From Firm-04 sp045591925 (lineage in GTDB: Bacteria; Bacillota; Clostridia; Oscillospirales; Ruminococcaceae): 64,000 nt of DNA. The position numbers and the translations under genes were made by a program. Below the pieces are notes generated by a model that had not been told where the DNA came from, searched no databases, and saw nothing but the letters and a program-made list of their open reading frames with translations. Location: assembly GCA_045591925.1 (NCBI GenBank), contig JAZNTW010000066.1:9425-73424 (forward strand), read 5' to 3'. Position 1 is the first letter of the stretch; each line of letters begins with the position of its first letter. Shown here one piece after another: positions 44,370 through 53,508 of this stretch.

Positions 44370-45809
44370 ATGAATAAATATAAAACGCTGGCGCTGAATA
44401 CGGTTGTATTTGCAATCGGCAGCTTCGGCTCTAAAATACTTTCCTATCTGCTGACAAGACTGTATACGAAGTATTTCGAGGGCGCATTTGTATACAATAC
44501 AAAAGATATTTTGAAAATGTGCGCGGATATGCTGATTCCGCTTGTCAGTATGTCGATTGCCGAGGCGATCATCCGGTATGGACTGGATAAGAATTACGAA
44601 AAGGAATCCGTATTTTCCAATGCAGTTGTGGTAATGCTGACCGGCGGCATTGGTTTTATTATCCTATCGCCGCTTTTGCTGCTGTATGATGAGATTCGTC
44701 CTTTTGTTCCGCTACTAATCGGCTTCGTGCTTTGCTCCTGCTTTCGGCAGCTCTCGGCGCAGTTTGCAAGAGCGCGCGGAATGGTAAAGCTCTTTGCTGT
44801 GGACGGCATACTATGTACGCTGATCTTCTTTCTTGCCAATGTCGTATTCATTGCCCATCTGAAGCTCGGCATCACAGGCTTCATGCTTTCCAATATGATT
44901 GCCGATCTGTTGTCCGGTATCAGCGTCTGGTGCATTGCAAAGCACGGCAAATTTTTCAGCCGAAAATATATCGACAAGGAATTGCTTGGAACAATGCTGC
45001 GGTTTTCGCTTCCGCTGATTCCGACTGCGGAAATGTGGCTGATTACCGGCTTTGCGGATCGAATCTTTGTCAAGCATATGGTCAACGGAACCGAGGCAGG
45101 TGTTTACGGCACGGCAGCCGTCATACCGAATCTGCTTGCAATGGCGTCTACAATTTTCTATCAGGCGTGGAATATGAGCGCCATCGCGGAGAATGATTCC
45201 GATACAAAATCAAAATTCTACGAAACGGTCTACGACGCCTATCTGGCAATGCTTACGCTTGGTGCAGGCGCGATTATCGCGTTTGATCAGATTTTGTCCC
45301 GTCTCCTGCTGGATACCAGTACGGATATCGCCTATGAACGCGCGTATCTCTATACGCCGGTTCTGGTTATCGCCGTCATGATGCTGTGCCTAGACCAGTT
45401 CTTTTCCAGTATCTATACGGTTACCAAGCATACGAAAAACAGCTTCTGGACGAGCTTTGCTGCAACTATTGTGAATCTGGTGCTGAATGCGATTCTGATT
45501 CCGCGGTATGCGGTGAATGGCGCGATTCTGGCAACATTTTTCAGCTATTTCGTCTGTTATCTGATTCGGTTGGTGGATGCGCGGCGTTATATTTCGTTCC
45601 GTGTATCGCATCTGCGGTTTTCCGTGAATCTGGTGGTGCTGTTTCTGATGTGCAGCGCGGTGCACCATACGGATGCGACGCGTGCCGATTATGCAGAGTG
45701 GGCGCAGCGTGTGCCGTTTCTGCTCGCTGCCGGACTGCTTGCACTGACAATCATCAACTTCAAACCGCTGCTTGCTACAGCGAAAAAGGTTCTCAGACGC
45801 AATTCATAA
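44370..45809 (+). CDS. Polysaccharide/lipid-linked oligosaccharide flippase (MOP/Wzx-type)
   Basis: The product is 479 residues with about 12-14 hydrophobic segments. The start NTVVFAIGSFGSKILSYLL and the conserved YGTAAVIPNLLAMASTIFYQ central region fit Wzx-type polysaccharide export proteins. It would move a lipid-linked glycan across the membrane. No glycosyltransferase genes are beside it, so the glycan is unknown. It has its own promoter. Confidence 0.85.
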   Translation: MNKYKTLALNTVVFAIGSFGSKILSYLLTRLYTKYFEGAFVYNTKDILKMCADMLIPLVSMSIAEAIIRYGLDKNYEKESVFSNAVVVMLTGGIGFIILSPLLLLYDEIRPFVPLLIGFVLCSCFRQLSAQFARARGMVKLFAVDGILCTLIFFLANVVFIAHLKLGITGFMLSNMIADLLSGISVWCIAKHGKFFSRKYIDKELLGTMLRFSLPLIPTAEMWLITGFADRIFVKHMVNGTEAGVYGTAAVIPNLLAMASTIFYQAWNMSAIAENDSDTKSKFYETVYDAYLAMLTLGAGAIIAFDQILSRLLLDTSTDIAYERAYLYTPVLVIAVMMLCLDQFFSSIYTVTKHTKNSFWTSFAATIVNLVLNAILIPRYAVNGAILATFFSYFVCYLIRLVDARRYISFRVSHLRFSVNLVVLFLMCSAVHHTDATRADYAEWAQRVPFLLAAGLLALTIINFKPLLATAKKVLRRNS

Positions 45810-45866
45810 TGTTCAATCCCGCTTGGATGCGGAAGTATAACAATTATTTTTGGAGGTTCAAAGATT

Positions 45867-46301
45867 ATGGATGCCCGTTCTATTTTACTCGCAATGCTGC
45901 CTGTCGGTCTGACGCTCGTAAATTACGCGATTCTGCGTGATATGCTCTGGGGAATCTTCCTCGGAAACAAATCGAAAAAATCTGCCCAGAAGATCAAGGA
46001 TGAGGCTAAGACATGGCAGAAAATGACGCAGGGCTATATGACGCCCCATATCACCAAATATCAGAAAGAATATACGGTATGGAAGCGCGTGAAAACAGGT
46101 CTGCTGCTGTTCACGCTCGCACAGGTGATTGCATTTGTGATTCTGATTATCCTCAATGTTCGGTTCTGGATCGTTGCCATCATTTGCGGCGTGATTGCAT
46201 TGCTGAATGTGCTTCTGTTCGGCGCTATGATGAGCAAGACCGAGTCCTCGGATAATAAGCATAACCGCAAAGGTACACCTTGGAAATTTGAGCAGAAATA
46301 A
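45867..46301 (+). CDS. Small membrane protein of unknown function
   Basis: The product is 144 residues with TTTGGAGG before the ATG. One N-terminal hydrophobic stretch (about 5-30), a basic, amphipathic middle (KKSAQKIKDEAKTWQKMTQG) and two C-terminal segments (about 74-95 and 99-120) are visible. The tail is basic. No family is recognised. It is followed after 22 bases by the zinc-ribbon gene and may be co-transcribed with it and rlmD. Confidence 0.75.
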   Translation: MDARSILLAMLPVGLTLVNYAILRDMLWGIFLGNKSKKSAQKIKDEAKTWQKMTQGYMTPHITKYQKEYTVWKRVKTGLLLFTLAQVIAFVILIILNVRFWIVAIICGVIALLNVLLFGAMMSKTESSDNKHNRKGTPWKFEQK

Positions 46302-46323
46302 ATCCTGAAAGGAGACCATTCCC

Positions 46324-46677
46324 ATGAAATTTGATGATACCATGAATGGATTACGTTCCGTTTTTCAGTCTGCCGCACAGCGCACTGCGGACGCACTGGA
46401 AGGCTCGAAAGACTTTGTAGAGCGCGGCAAGCTGCGTTCCCAGCTCAATGATTATTATCGCCGTCTTGGCAAGGCAGAATATGAAGCTGCCGTCAACGGC
46501 GTGACCAGCATGGATGAGATCAATATGCTGATTCAGAAGATTACCGAGCTGCGTCAGCAGCAGCTTACGATGGAGCAAAATTTGCAGCGCGGCGGCACGA
46601 TGACCTGCCCGACCTGCGGCAAGCTGAACGCAGCACAGGATACATTCTGTTCCGGCTGCGGCACAAAGCTCAGATGA
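46324..46677 (+). CDS. Coiled-coil protein with C-terminal zinc ribbon
   Basis: The product is 117 residues with AAAGGAG before the ATG. Residues 1-85 are helical and charged (coiled coil, INMLIQKITELRQQQLTMEQ). The end is a double-CxxC zinc ribbon, CPTCGKLNAAQDTFCSGCGT. Such proteins are frequent in clostridia but of unknown role. Its stop overlaps the rlmD start (ATGA), so translation is coupled. Confidence 0.8.
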   Translation: MKFDDTMNGLRSVFQSAAQRTADALEGSKDFVERGKLRSQLNDYYRRLGKAEYEAAVNGVTSMDEINMLIQKITELRQQQLTMEQNLQRGGTMTCPTCGKLNAAQDTFCSGCGTKLR

Positions 46678-48086
46678 GCCGCCGCGGTCAGGAAGCATCC
46701 CCACTCTGCAAAAACCAGATCATCCCATTACATATAACCGGTATGACCGCAGAAGGCCAAGGTGTTGGACGCTTCTGCGGTCTTGCAGTATTCGTCGCTC
46801 ATGCAGCGCCGGAGGATGAACTGGATGTGCGGATTGTCAGGGTGCAGAAAAATCTTGCCTATGGCATCATCGAACAGATTAAAGTACCCTCGCCCGACCG
46901 GATGGCGTCGCAGTGCGGCGTGTATCCGAAATGCGGCGGCTGCGTTTTTCAGCATATTACCTATGAGGCAGAGTGCCGTATCAAGGCGCAGATTGTCAGC
47001 GATGCCTTTGCGCGGATCGGGCATTTGCAGCCGGAAACTGAGCTTCCGATTTTCGGTGCAGAGCAAACGACAGGCTATCGCAATAAGGCACAGTATCCAT
47101 GCGGCAAGCATCCGGAAACGGGTCTGCCATGCTTTGGTTTTTATGCGCCGCGTTCGCATCGGTTGATTCCGGTTACGGACTGTCTGCTGCAGCACGAGGT
47201 GTTCGGTGATATATTACGTGCCTGTGAAGAAATGCTGGCACAGCCTGCCTATGCGAAGCTCACGCCCTATGATGAGGAATCGGGAGCGGGCGTACTGCGG
47301 CATCTCTATCTGCGGCAGGGCTATCACAGCAGAGAAATAATGCTGTGCTTTGTGAGTGCGAAGCGTTCGGCAGAAACGCAAGCGTTGTTCCGTCAGCTTG
47401 GTGATGCGCTGATGCAGAAATTTCGGGAGATTCGTTCCGTGATGCTCAATGTGAATCCGGAGAGAACGAATGTGATTCTCGGAAAAAAGACCGTTTGCAT
47501 TTGCGGCAGTGATACCATCTCGGATACGCTTTGCGGTGTGCCGATTTCGCTCAGTCCGCAGAGCTTTTATCAGGTGAATACGGCGCAGGCAGAACGGCTG
47601 TTTGCGGAAGCAAAACGGCTCGCTGCGCCGCAGAAGCATGAATTGCTGCTTGATTTGTATTGCGGCGCAGGTGCCATCGGGCTTTCCATGGCGAATGCAG
47701 TCGGCAAGGTGATCGGCGTTGAGGTTGTGCCACAGGCGGTTGCGGATGCGCGTCAGAATGCAGTACGCGCCGGGATTGCCAATGCGGAATTTTATGCCGG
47801 AGACGCAGGTGCGATCGCTGCAAAATTTGCCGCGGAGGGTACGCACCCCGATATCATTGTATTGGATCCGCCGCGCAAGGGCTGTGATACGGTGACGCTG
47901 GATGCTTGTGTGTCGATGTCGCCCTCGCGGATTGTGATGATCTCCTGTAATCCTGCAACTGCCGCGCGTGATGCCGCGTATCTTTGTGAAAATGGATATA
48001 CCCTGAAGGTTCTGCGCCCTGCGGATTTCTTTCCGCGGACTGCGCACGTTGAGTGCGTAGTTTTGATGTCGAGGGATAAGGCATAA
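46674..48086 (+). CDS. rlmD: 23S rRNA uracil-C5-methyltransferase (RlmD/RlmCD)
   Basis: The product is 470 residues. A TRAM domain (about 15-75) is followed by Fe-S cysteines (ASQCGVYPKCGGC plus a later Cys) and a SAM-binding methyltransferase domain (LLDLYCGAGAIGLSMA, IVLDPPRKGCD). The catalytic Cys lies in ISCNPATAARD. It methylates uridines of 23S rRNA. The gene is a known insertion hotspot for integrative elements in Bacillota, and a prophage end lies within 900 bases of its stop. After the TAA the same frame stays open for 34 codons to 48189. Confidence 0.95.
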   Translation: MSRRGQEASPLCKNQIIPLHITGMTAEGQGVGRFCGLAVFVAHAAPEDELDVRIVRVQKNLAYGIIEQIKVPSPDRMASQCGVYPKCGGCVFQHITYEAECRIKAQIVSDAFARIGHLQPETELPIFGAEQTTGYRNKAQYPCGKHPETGLPCFGFYAPRSHRLIPVTDCLLQHEVFGDILRACEEMLAQPAYAKLTPYDEESGAGVLRHLYLRQGYHSREIMLCFVSAKRSAETQALFRQLGDALMQKFREIRSVMLNVNPERTNVILGKKTVCICGSDTISDTLCGVPISLSPQSFYQVNTAQAERLFAEAKRLAAPQKHELLLDLYCGAGAIGLSMANAVGKVIGVEVVPQAVADARQNAVRAGIANAEFYAGDAGAIAAKFAAEGTHPDIIVLDPPRKGCDTVTLDACVSMSPSRIVMISCNPATAARDAAYLCENGYTLKVLRPADFFPRTAHVECVVLMSRDKA

Positions 48087-48296
48087 AAGCCCAGTTCTAC
48101 GCACTTTTTCAAAAATGCACCCGCCGATTTCTTCCTCGGTACAGGCATTTTTGCTGTACGTGAGAAGAAAGCAGCGGAAAATCGGCTTTGACAACAAATA
48201 CACGCACACGCATATTTGTGTGGGGATTGGATAACACGGGTGTGAGAGTGTGGGGGTTGGATGTCATACATGATTTATAATTGGAGGTAACTTAAT
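48087..48296. other. Junction region after rlmD
   Basis: No complete gene. A frame continuous with rlmD (KPSSTHFFKNAPADFFLGTG onward) ends at 48189 and could be the remains of another gene's end. The first copy of a 30-bp repeat lies at 48185-48214, and GTGGGGATTGGAT is loosely repeated shortly after. Confidence 0.5.
48185..48214 (+). repeat. 30-bp direct repeat, left copy
   Basis: GCTTTGACAACAAATACACG then CACACGCATA; differs at one base from 48824-48853. The two copies bracket one gene. Confidence 0.9.
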
Positions 48297-48830
48297 ATGG
48301 AATTTACATTAGACAAACAAACGATTACTGATCCTAAAAAAAGGTTCTTTTTTGGTGTGGTGGCAGTCATTGTGGGCATTGTTTTCATTTTTGTGTCAGA
48401 TTTTTATTCAGGCGTATCAAGAGAAAACTGTTTGCAGGTGGAGGCAACCTTTGACCAATGCAAGTCCAGATCGTCACAAAGTTCTCAGGGAGGGTTTACA
48501 TATTACCTGACATTCGAGGATCATGATAATGACTATACGATCCACCCAAGCTGCCACCGTGGTCATCTGATAGAGGATCTGCTGAAATTACGATCCGGTG
48601 CATCTGCCAGACTTCTGATAGACGAAAATTCCGGCATAATTTACGAGCTTGAGGTGGATGGAAAAATCTGGCTTTCCTTTGACGATGCAAAGAAACAGAT
48701 CGACAATAATATGCAGATGGCACATTATATCGCCTATGCATTCTTTGCAATGGGTGCGGTATGCATCATCTCATCCGGTATTTCATTCATCTTTTTCAGA
48801 AAAAAGAAATCACAGGAAAATGAGCTTTGA
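48297..48830 (+). CDS. DUF3592-like membrane protein
   Basis: The product is 177 residues with TTGGAGG before the ATG. Two membrane segments (about 18-38 and 145-167) enclose an external beta-rich domain with SQGGFTYYLTFEDHDNDYTI and GASARLLIDENSG, the pattern of DUF3592 proteins. The function of that family is unknown. Its last codons and stop lie inside the right copy of the 30-bp repeat. With the left copy upstream, the gene forms a 639-bp repeat-bounded unit between rlmD and the prophage. Confidence 0.7.
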   Translation: MEFTLDKQTITDPKKRFFFGVVAVIVGIVFIFVSDFYSGVSRENCLQVEATFDQCKSRSSQSSQGGFTYYLTFEDHDNDYTIHPSCHRGHLIEDLLKLRSGASARLLIDENSGIIYELEVDGKIWLSFDDAKKQIDNNMQMAHYIAYAFFAMGAVCIISSGISFIFFRKKKSQENEL

Positions 48831-48853
48831 CAACAAATACACGTACACGCATA
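48824..48853 (+). repeat. 30-bp direct repeat, right copy
   Basis: It matches 48185-48214 at 29 of 30 bases. It starts inside the preceding gene (its TGA is included) and continues into a short frame that reads FDNKYTYTHNGEYAEAEDE and ends at 48918. Confidence 0.9.
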
Positions 48854-48925
48854 ATGGTGAGTATGCAGAAGCCGAAGATGAAACAAGCGACTGGAATGTT
48901 CGATATATGAATGAATAAAAGTAAA

Positions 48926-48963
48926 CAGCCCCGCACCACTGAATCACCAGTGATGCGGGGTTG
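48926..48963. terminator. Terminator at the recombinase end of the prophage
   Basis: CAGCCCCGCACCACTG and CAGTGATGCGGGGTTG form a long stem across AATCAC. It can end the minus-strand recombinase transcript and the plus-strand one. Confidence 0.85.
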
Positions 48964-48974
48964 CTCATATCTAT

Positions 48975-50531
48975 TCACATTTCAATACTGATCGTCACGC
49001 CTGACTTGAACCGGAACTCCAAGTAGTCATCGTGGACGGTTACCTTCTCCAGCAGCTTCTTTACCAGAGCCTCATCAAACTCTGTGATGGTGCGCGGCTG
49101 AGAATTGATAAAATGCAGCAGTTCCTGAATACGCTCCCGATGCGCAGCTTTGGCGGCATCGTCCATGACGGTCTGTTCCTGCAGTTCCCGCAGACGCAGG
49201 ATTTCTTCTGCCAGATCATCGTAGTTCGTGCCGCTTTCCGTCCGGTCGATCAGCTCCTGCTGCAATTGCCGCATCCTTTCCGCAAGGGCTTCCGCTGACT
49301 GCGGATTAGCAAGGCTGATCGCTGTTTTCAGATTGCTTTTCAGCTTTTTCAGGTACTCGTCGCTGTTGCCGAGCATTTCATTGACCGCGTCAATAAACCC
49401 TTGCTGCAGTTCATCCTCGCTGACCGTCCTTGCCATGCAGCGTGTCTTGTCCTCCAGTCTGGTCTTGCACCGCCAGACGATCGTTTTCTTGCCCCGGTTG
49501 TTCCAGTGCAGCCTGCGGAAATGCTCACCGCAGCACTCGCAGGTCACCATGTGCGAGAATGCGTGGTTGGCACTGAATCCCTGCCGCCTTCCCTTCATAT
49601 CACGCTCGGATGACCGCCGTGCCATTTCCTCCTGCACTCTCATGAATATATCCTTCGGGATGATCGCCTCATGGTCGTCCTCGATGTAGTATTGCGGCAG
49701 AACACCGTTATTCTTGCCACGTTTCTTGTTCAGAAAGTCTATGGTGTAGGTCTTTTGCAGTAACGCGTCACCCATATACTTCTCGTTCTCCAGTATCTTG
49801 CGGACGGTGCTGTCGTGCCAGCGTGGGTTGCCCCGTGCAGTCAGGATGCCGTCACGTTCAAGCCCTCTGGCGATCTTCATGCAGCTTGCGCCTTCCAGAT
49901 ACTCACGGAAAATGCGCTTGACGATCTCCGCCTCCGCAGGATTGATGACCAGATGCCCCTCCTCGTCCTTGTCATAGCCGAGGAAGTTGCGGGCGTTCAC
50001 CAGCACTTTCCCCTGCTGGAATCGGTACTGGATACCCATTTTTGTATTCTTGCTGAGCGACTCAGATTCCTGCTGCGCGAGTGATGCCATAATGGTTATC
50101 AGGACTTCTCCCTTTGCGTCCATCGTGTTGATGGACTCTTTCTCAAAGAAAACCGGAATATTGATCTCCTTCAGTAGGCGGATGTATTTCAGGCAGTCCA
50201 GTGTGTTGCGGGCAAATCGGCTGATTGACTTTGTGAAGATCATATCTATTTTACCCGCTTTGCAGTCTTCTATCATAGCATTGAACTGATCTCTCTTTTT
50301 TGTATTGGTCGCGCTGATGCCTTCATCAGCATACACCCCGACGAACTCCCATTCTGGATTTGTCTTGATGAATTCCTCGTAATGCTGGATCTGCGCCTCA
50401 TAGCTGGATGCCTGTTCCTCATTGTCCGTTGACACACGGCAGTAAGCCGCCACCCGCAGGCGCTTCACTTCCTCCTTCGCTGCCGCATTGCCTTTCTGCG
50501 GCTTTGGAGGAATGACGGTCATGTTTTTCAT
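48975..50531 (-). CDS. Large serine recombinase (3rd of triad)
   Basis: The product is 518 residues. The ATG at 50531 overlaps the previous stop (ATGA). The resolvase domain has catalytic Ser34 in YCRVSTDN with Arg32, plus KSISRFARNT. A recombinase domain follows (about 185-290), then a zinc ribbon (CECCGEHF...CKTR...C, about 335-375) and a C-terminal coiled coil (about 400-460). Such enzymes integrate and excise phages and transposons at short att sites. Being outermost, it is a good candidate for the prophage integrase. Confidence 0.93.
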   Translation of the reverse strand: MKNMTVIPPKPQKGNAAAKEEVKRLRVAAYCRVSTDNEEQASSYEAQIQHYEEFIKTNPEWEFVGVYADEGISATNTKKRDQFNAMIEDCKAGKIDMIFTKSISRFARNTLDCLKYIRLLKEINIPVFFEKESINTMDAKGEVLITIMASLAQQESESLSKNTKMGIQYRFQQGKVLVNARNFLGYDKDEEGHLVINPAEAEIVKRIFREYLEGASCMKIARGLERDGILTARGNPRWHDSTVRKILENEKYMGDALLQKTYTIDFLNKKRGKNNGVLPQYYIEDDHEAIIPKDIFMRVQEEMARRSSERDMKGRRQGFSANHAFSHMVTCECCGEHFRRLHWNNRGKKTIVWRCKTRLEDKTRCMARTVSEDELQQGFIDAVNEMLGNSDEYLKKLKSNLKTAISLANPQSAEALAERMRQLQQELIDRTESGTNYDDLAEEILRLRELQEQTVMDDAAKAAHRERIQELLHFINSQPRTITEFDEALVKKLLEKVTVHDDYLEFRFKSGVTISIEM

Positions 50532-50920
50532 GTTTTCACCTCTATCAGACTATAAATGTATTCGGCTTGCTCTGCCGGATCATCGAAATGCGTCTCCGCA
50601 GAAGTCAGCTCAAACGCCTTGTGTATCGGCGGTGCGGTATACCGCTTTTCAGAGCCGTGCAGATTCGCACGATGCAGTCTTCTGCCGTTTGCCTTTGCGA
50701 AGGTCTCCCGGCTGATGATTGCAGGATAGTAGTCGGTGCCAATGTAAGCATCCTGCATCAGGATTCGCTTGACAGCACTGTGCTGCATGAGAACGCCCGC
50801 ATTCGCCGCTGCCGCCTTCATGCTCAAACCGGAAATGTAGCCGTTGAAGATGCTGATTATGATTCCGGCTTCCTGTTCGTCGATAACAGCTCTGCCGTTT
50901 ATGATCTTGTATCCGTACAT
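50528..50920 (-). CDS. Short protein with recombinase-type domain only (2nd of triad)
   Basis: The product is 130 residues. ATG 50920 (MYGYKIINGRAVIDEQ) follows GAAGGAGG. It matches the middle recombinase domain of large serine recombinases (EAGIIISIFNGYISGLSMKA; ILMQDAYIGTDYYPAIISRE) but has no catalytic resolvase domain. Small partners of this kind are regularly found between two large serine recombinases in clostridial elements. They may act as accessory DNA-binding or directionality proteins. It overlaps both neighbours by a few bases. Confidence 0.8.
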   Translation of the reverse strand: MYGYKIINGRAVIDEQEAGIIISIFNGYISGLSMKAAAANAGVLMQHSAVKRILMQDAYIGTDYYPAIISRETFAKANGRRLHRANLHGSEKRYTAPPIHKAFELTSAETHFDDPAEQAEYIYSLIEVKT

Positions 50921-52449
50921 AGTGCCTCCTTCAATGTCAGCCCGCATTTCAGCTTGAAGCCGATGCTGTCCCTGCTGTAAACGATGATACTGTCCACAAA
51001 GGAAATGAACAGTTCCTCGTTATATGCGTCCTGCATTTCCGCTGTATCAATAAAATGCAGCAGCTTTTCGGTTTCCCGCAGCATCAGACCGGATTCGATA
51101 TTACCGAGGTTCTGTATTTCTCTGCGGGATTCCTCGTTCTGCTTCTCAATGCGGTTCAGCTCCTGTGTATACATCACTGCGTCAATAATGCCCTTTACAC
51201 GGAGCTTTTTCAGTTCGCACTTCCGGTCGGAATTCTTCTGGATGCTCTCCTTCAGGTTCATAATGCGCTGCAGGTTTTCGTCACTGCCTGCCACGCGCAG
51301 CGCATTGTAATACGGTCGGAGCAGTATCTTCCGGGTGAATATGAGCTTGTTCAGCATCGTAGTAAAAGCGGACTGGAATGCCTCCTCATGGATAAACTTC
51401 ATTGAGCAGCTATCCTTATCCGCAATGTGCTTCTTGCAGCACCAGCTGATTCCGCTGGAAATCACCTGACGCTTGAACGTGCTGCCGCACTCCCCGCAGA
51501 TGACCCTGCCGCTGAAAGCAAACCTGCGCTGATACTTTTCATCATCGCGCCGGATGCCGCGCTCTCTGAGCCGCTGTTCCAGTACATCATGCGCTGTCGC
51601 GTACATCTCCCGGCTGATGATCGCCTCGTGGTGGTCTTTCACTTCCGGACTGTCCACGTCGCCCTTGCTCCTGTGCCTTCGGAAGTTGTCGTCCGTATAG
51701 GTCTTGTTGTAGCGGACGTCACCGACATACTTCTCATTATTCAGAATGCCCATGATCGTTGTGGTACTCCACTTGCCGCCCCTGCGCGTCGGCACACACT
51801 GCCTGTCCAGTTCCTTGCAGATCTTATGCACACCCATGCCGGAAACAACGGACTCGAAAATGAAGCGTACAACGTCTGCTTCCTCCGGTATGATCGTATA
51901 GTTGCCGTCACTGTCGAAGGTGTATCCGTAGGGCGCTGTTCCTGCTCTGTACCTTCCGTTTTTGATGCGTTTCTGGTTGCCCCACTTCACGTTCTTGGAA
52001 ATGGACGCTGATTCCTCCTGCGCAAGACTGCTGAGAATTGCCAGTACAAGCTCTGTTTCCATGCTGCCGGTATCCAGCTTTTCCTTCTCGAAGTAAATGG
52101 GGACGTTATAAGAAAGCAGCTCACGCACCAGTTCAAGGCAGTCCGTGGTATTGCGGGAGAATCGGCTGACGGACTTTGTCAGTACATAGTCGATGCGTCC
52201 GATACGGCATTCGTACAGGAGCGCCTGTAAACCGTCACGGACATCAGCCTTTGTGCCGGTGATGCCGAAATCGTAGAATATACCGGCACTCTCCCATTCG
52301 GAATGCAGCCTGATCCACGCTTCATAATGTGCCTTCTGCGTTTCCAGACTTTCGCGCTGGTCATCATTATCGGTACTGACACGGCAGTATGCAGCCACAC
52401 GGAGTTTCTTTTTCTCAGCAGGCTGCGCTTCAATTGTTTTGACTGTCAT
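50899..52449 (-). CDS. Large serine recombinase (1st of triad)
   Basis: The product is 516 residues with AAGGAGG before the ATG. Catalytic Ser25 lies in YCRVSTDN, with KSVSRFSRNT further on. The recombinase domain has GNYTIIPEEADVVRFIFESV, and the zinc ribbon is VICGECGSTF...CCKKH...C. A coiled coil completes the protein. It shares architecture with the third gene of the triad but is clearly diverged, so they are paralogues or partners rather than a recent duplication. Which one mediates integration cannot be told by eye. Confidence 0.93.
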   Translation of the reverse strand: MTVKTIEAQPAEKKKLRVAAYCRVSTDNDDQRESLETQKAHYEAWIRLHSEWESAGIFYDFGITGTKADVRDGLQALLYECRIGRIDYVLTKSVSRFSRNTTDCLELVRELLSYNVPIYFEKEKLDTGSMETELVLAILSSLAQEESASISKNVKWGNQKRIKNGRYRAGTAPYGYTFDSDGNYTIIPEEADVVRFIFESVVSGMGVHKICKELDRQCVPTRRGGKWSTTTIMGILNNEKYVGDVRYNKTYTDDNFRRHRSKGDVDSPEVKDHHEAIISREMYATAHDVLEQRLRERGIRRDDEKYQRRFAFSGRVICGECGSTFKRQVISSGISWCCKKHIADKDSCSMKFIHEEAFQSAFTTMLNKLIFTRKILLRPYYNALRVAGSDENLQRIMNLKESIQKNSDRKCELKKLRVKGIIDAVMYTQELNRIEKQNEESRREIQNLGNIESGLMLRETEKLLHFIDTAEMQDAYNEELFISFVDSIIVYSRDSIGFKLKCGLTLKEALCTDTRS

Positions 52450-52477
52450 TGCTTTACCTCCTTGTCAGTATCGTATA

Positions 52478-52669
52478 TTAACTCTGATTCGATGATTTTT
52501 CAAGTGATTTCGGTAATAAGTCTGCGTACATCGGAGAGAATGTCTGCCGGTTCAGATCGGTTAATTTGTCGTATTCGTCAAATGTGATCATACCTCTGGC
52601 GTAGAGCAGTTCCGTGATTGCCTGCGCCTTGTAGTAGTTGATCTCATCAATGATTTTCTGCTGATCCAT
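52478..52669 (-). CDS. Small SHOCT-like protein before the recombinases
   Basis: The product is 63 residues with AGGAGGTG before the ATG. Its core AITELLYARGMITFDEYDKL is SHOCT-like (short helical hairpin with a Gly-x-Ile/Leu-T turn). Similar tiny genes often stand in front of serine recombinase triads. The role is unknown. Confidence 0.7.
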   Translation of the reverse strand: MDQQKIIDEINYYKAQAITELLYARGMITFDEYDKLTDLNRQTFSPMYADLLPKSLEKSSNQS

Positions 52670-52750
52670 AATAGCACCTCCTATTGATAGCCGGGAAAGT
52701 CAACCCCTTCATATCCCACTACAGAATCGAGGCGCATTTGGACGAAAAAT

Positions 52751-52777
52751 GCCCGCCGAGAAAAAATCCCGACGGGC
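52751..52777 (-). terminator. Terminator after the endolysin gene
   Basis: GCCCGCCG (52751-52758) pairs with CGACGGGC (52770-52777); on the minus strand it is followed by ATTTTT. It separates the late lysis genes from the recombinase unit. Confidence 0.85.
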
Positions 52778-52784
52778 GCTGATG

Positions 52785-53495
52785 TTATGCCTTATTCAGT
52801 TTTCCACTGTACTTCTTTCCGTCAACCGTGACCTCAACGGTGATGTCGTCCTCCGCCGCAGGCGTAGGCGGATTCGGCTCCTTGCCGTAGCCGTTCAGCC
52901 CCTTGCCCTTGATGATCGTGGGGAAGTCCTTGTAGCCGATATCGAGATCGACATTGCCGTTGATACCGTCCACGCTGCCTTTCTCGGAATGCTGCCAGAT
53001 ACCGTATGCGCCGGTGTAATTCGTCTGGTTACACCAGTGCGCCAGCCAGATGGTGTAACGGCTCTTGATGTCATCGGCGGTATGTGTCATGAGAGAGGAT
53101 GCAGAGCCGTACAGACCGACAAAATAGCCCGCTGTCTCGACTCTTTCGAGGAACGCCCGCATAATGGCAGACACCCTGTCCTTGCCGAGGTCAAACTGCT
53201 TTTTCTCCTCCAGATCAAAATAGACCGGGAACTCGAACTGCTTTCCCTTGATGACCGACAGGAACACATCAGCCTCCAGACGAGCCTCCTCAACTGTAAC
53301 AGCATAGCTGTACCAGTACGCACCGACCGGAATACCTGCAGCCTTTGCACCTGCATAGTTCTCCTCGAAACGAGCATCCTTCTGCGATGCCACTCTGCCG
53401 TAACCGGCACGGAGAATCGCAAACTCTACTCCGTCAGCCTTGACCTTCTTCCAGTCAATAGCTCCATTATGAACGCTTACATCAATACCTTTCAT
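52785..53495 (-). CDS. Phage endolysin, GH25 muramidase
   Basis: The product is 236 residues. ATG 53495 (MKGIDVSVHNGAIDWKKVKA) is preceded by AAGGAGG. The glycoside hydrolase 25 fold starts with GIDVSVHNG, has DLEEKK with the catalytic acidic pair and DIDG-type loops (NGNVDLDIGYKDF). It cleaves N-acetylmuramic acid bonds of the host wall. A short C-terminal piece (ITVEVTVDGKKYSGKL) may be a small wall-binding or scaffold element. The holin precedes it by 13 bases. Confidence 0.93.
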   Translation of the reverse strand: MKGIDVSVHNGAIDWKKVKADGVEFAILRAGYGRVASQKDARFEENYAGAKAAGIPVGAYWYSYAVTVEEARLEADVFLSVIKGKQFEFPVYFDLEEKKQFDLGKDRVSAIMRAFLERVETAGYFVGLYGSASSLMTHTADDIKSRYTIWLAHWCNQTNYTGAYGIWQHSEKGSVDGINGNVDLDIGYKDFPTIIKGKGLNGYGKEPNPPTPAAEDDITVEVTVDGKKYSGKLNKA

Positions 53496-53508
53496 TTTAA
53501 TATCCTCC

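Noticed and set aside
48087..48189. C-terminal extension of rlmD by stop readthrough
   Set aside because: The protein already ends at the usual family position; the open 34 codons after TAA are more likely a chance frame or remnant of another gene.
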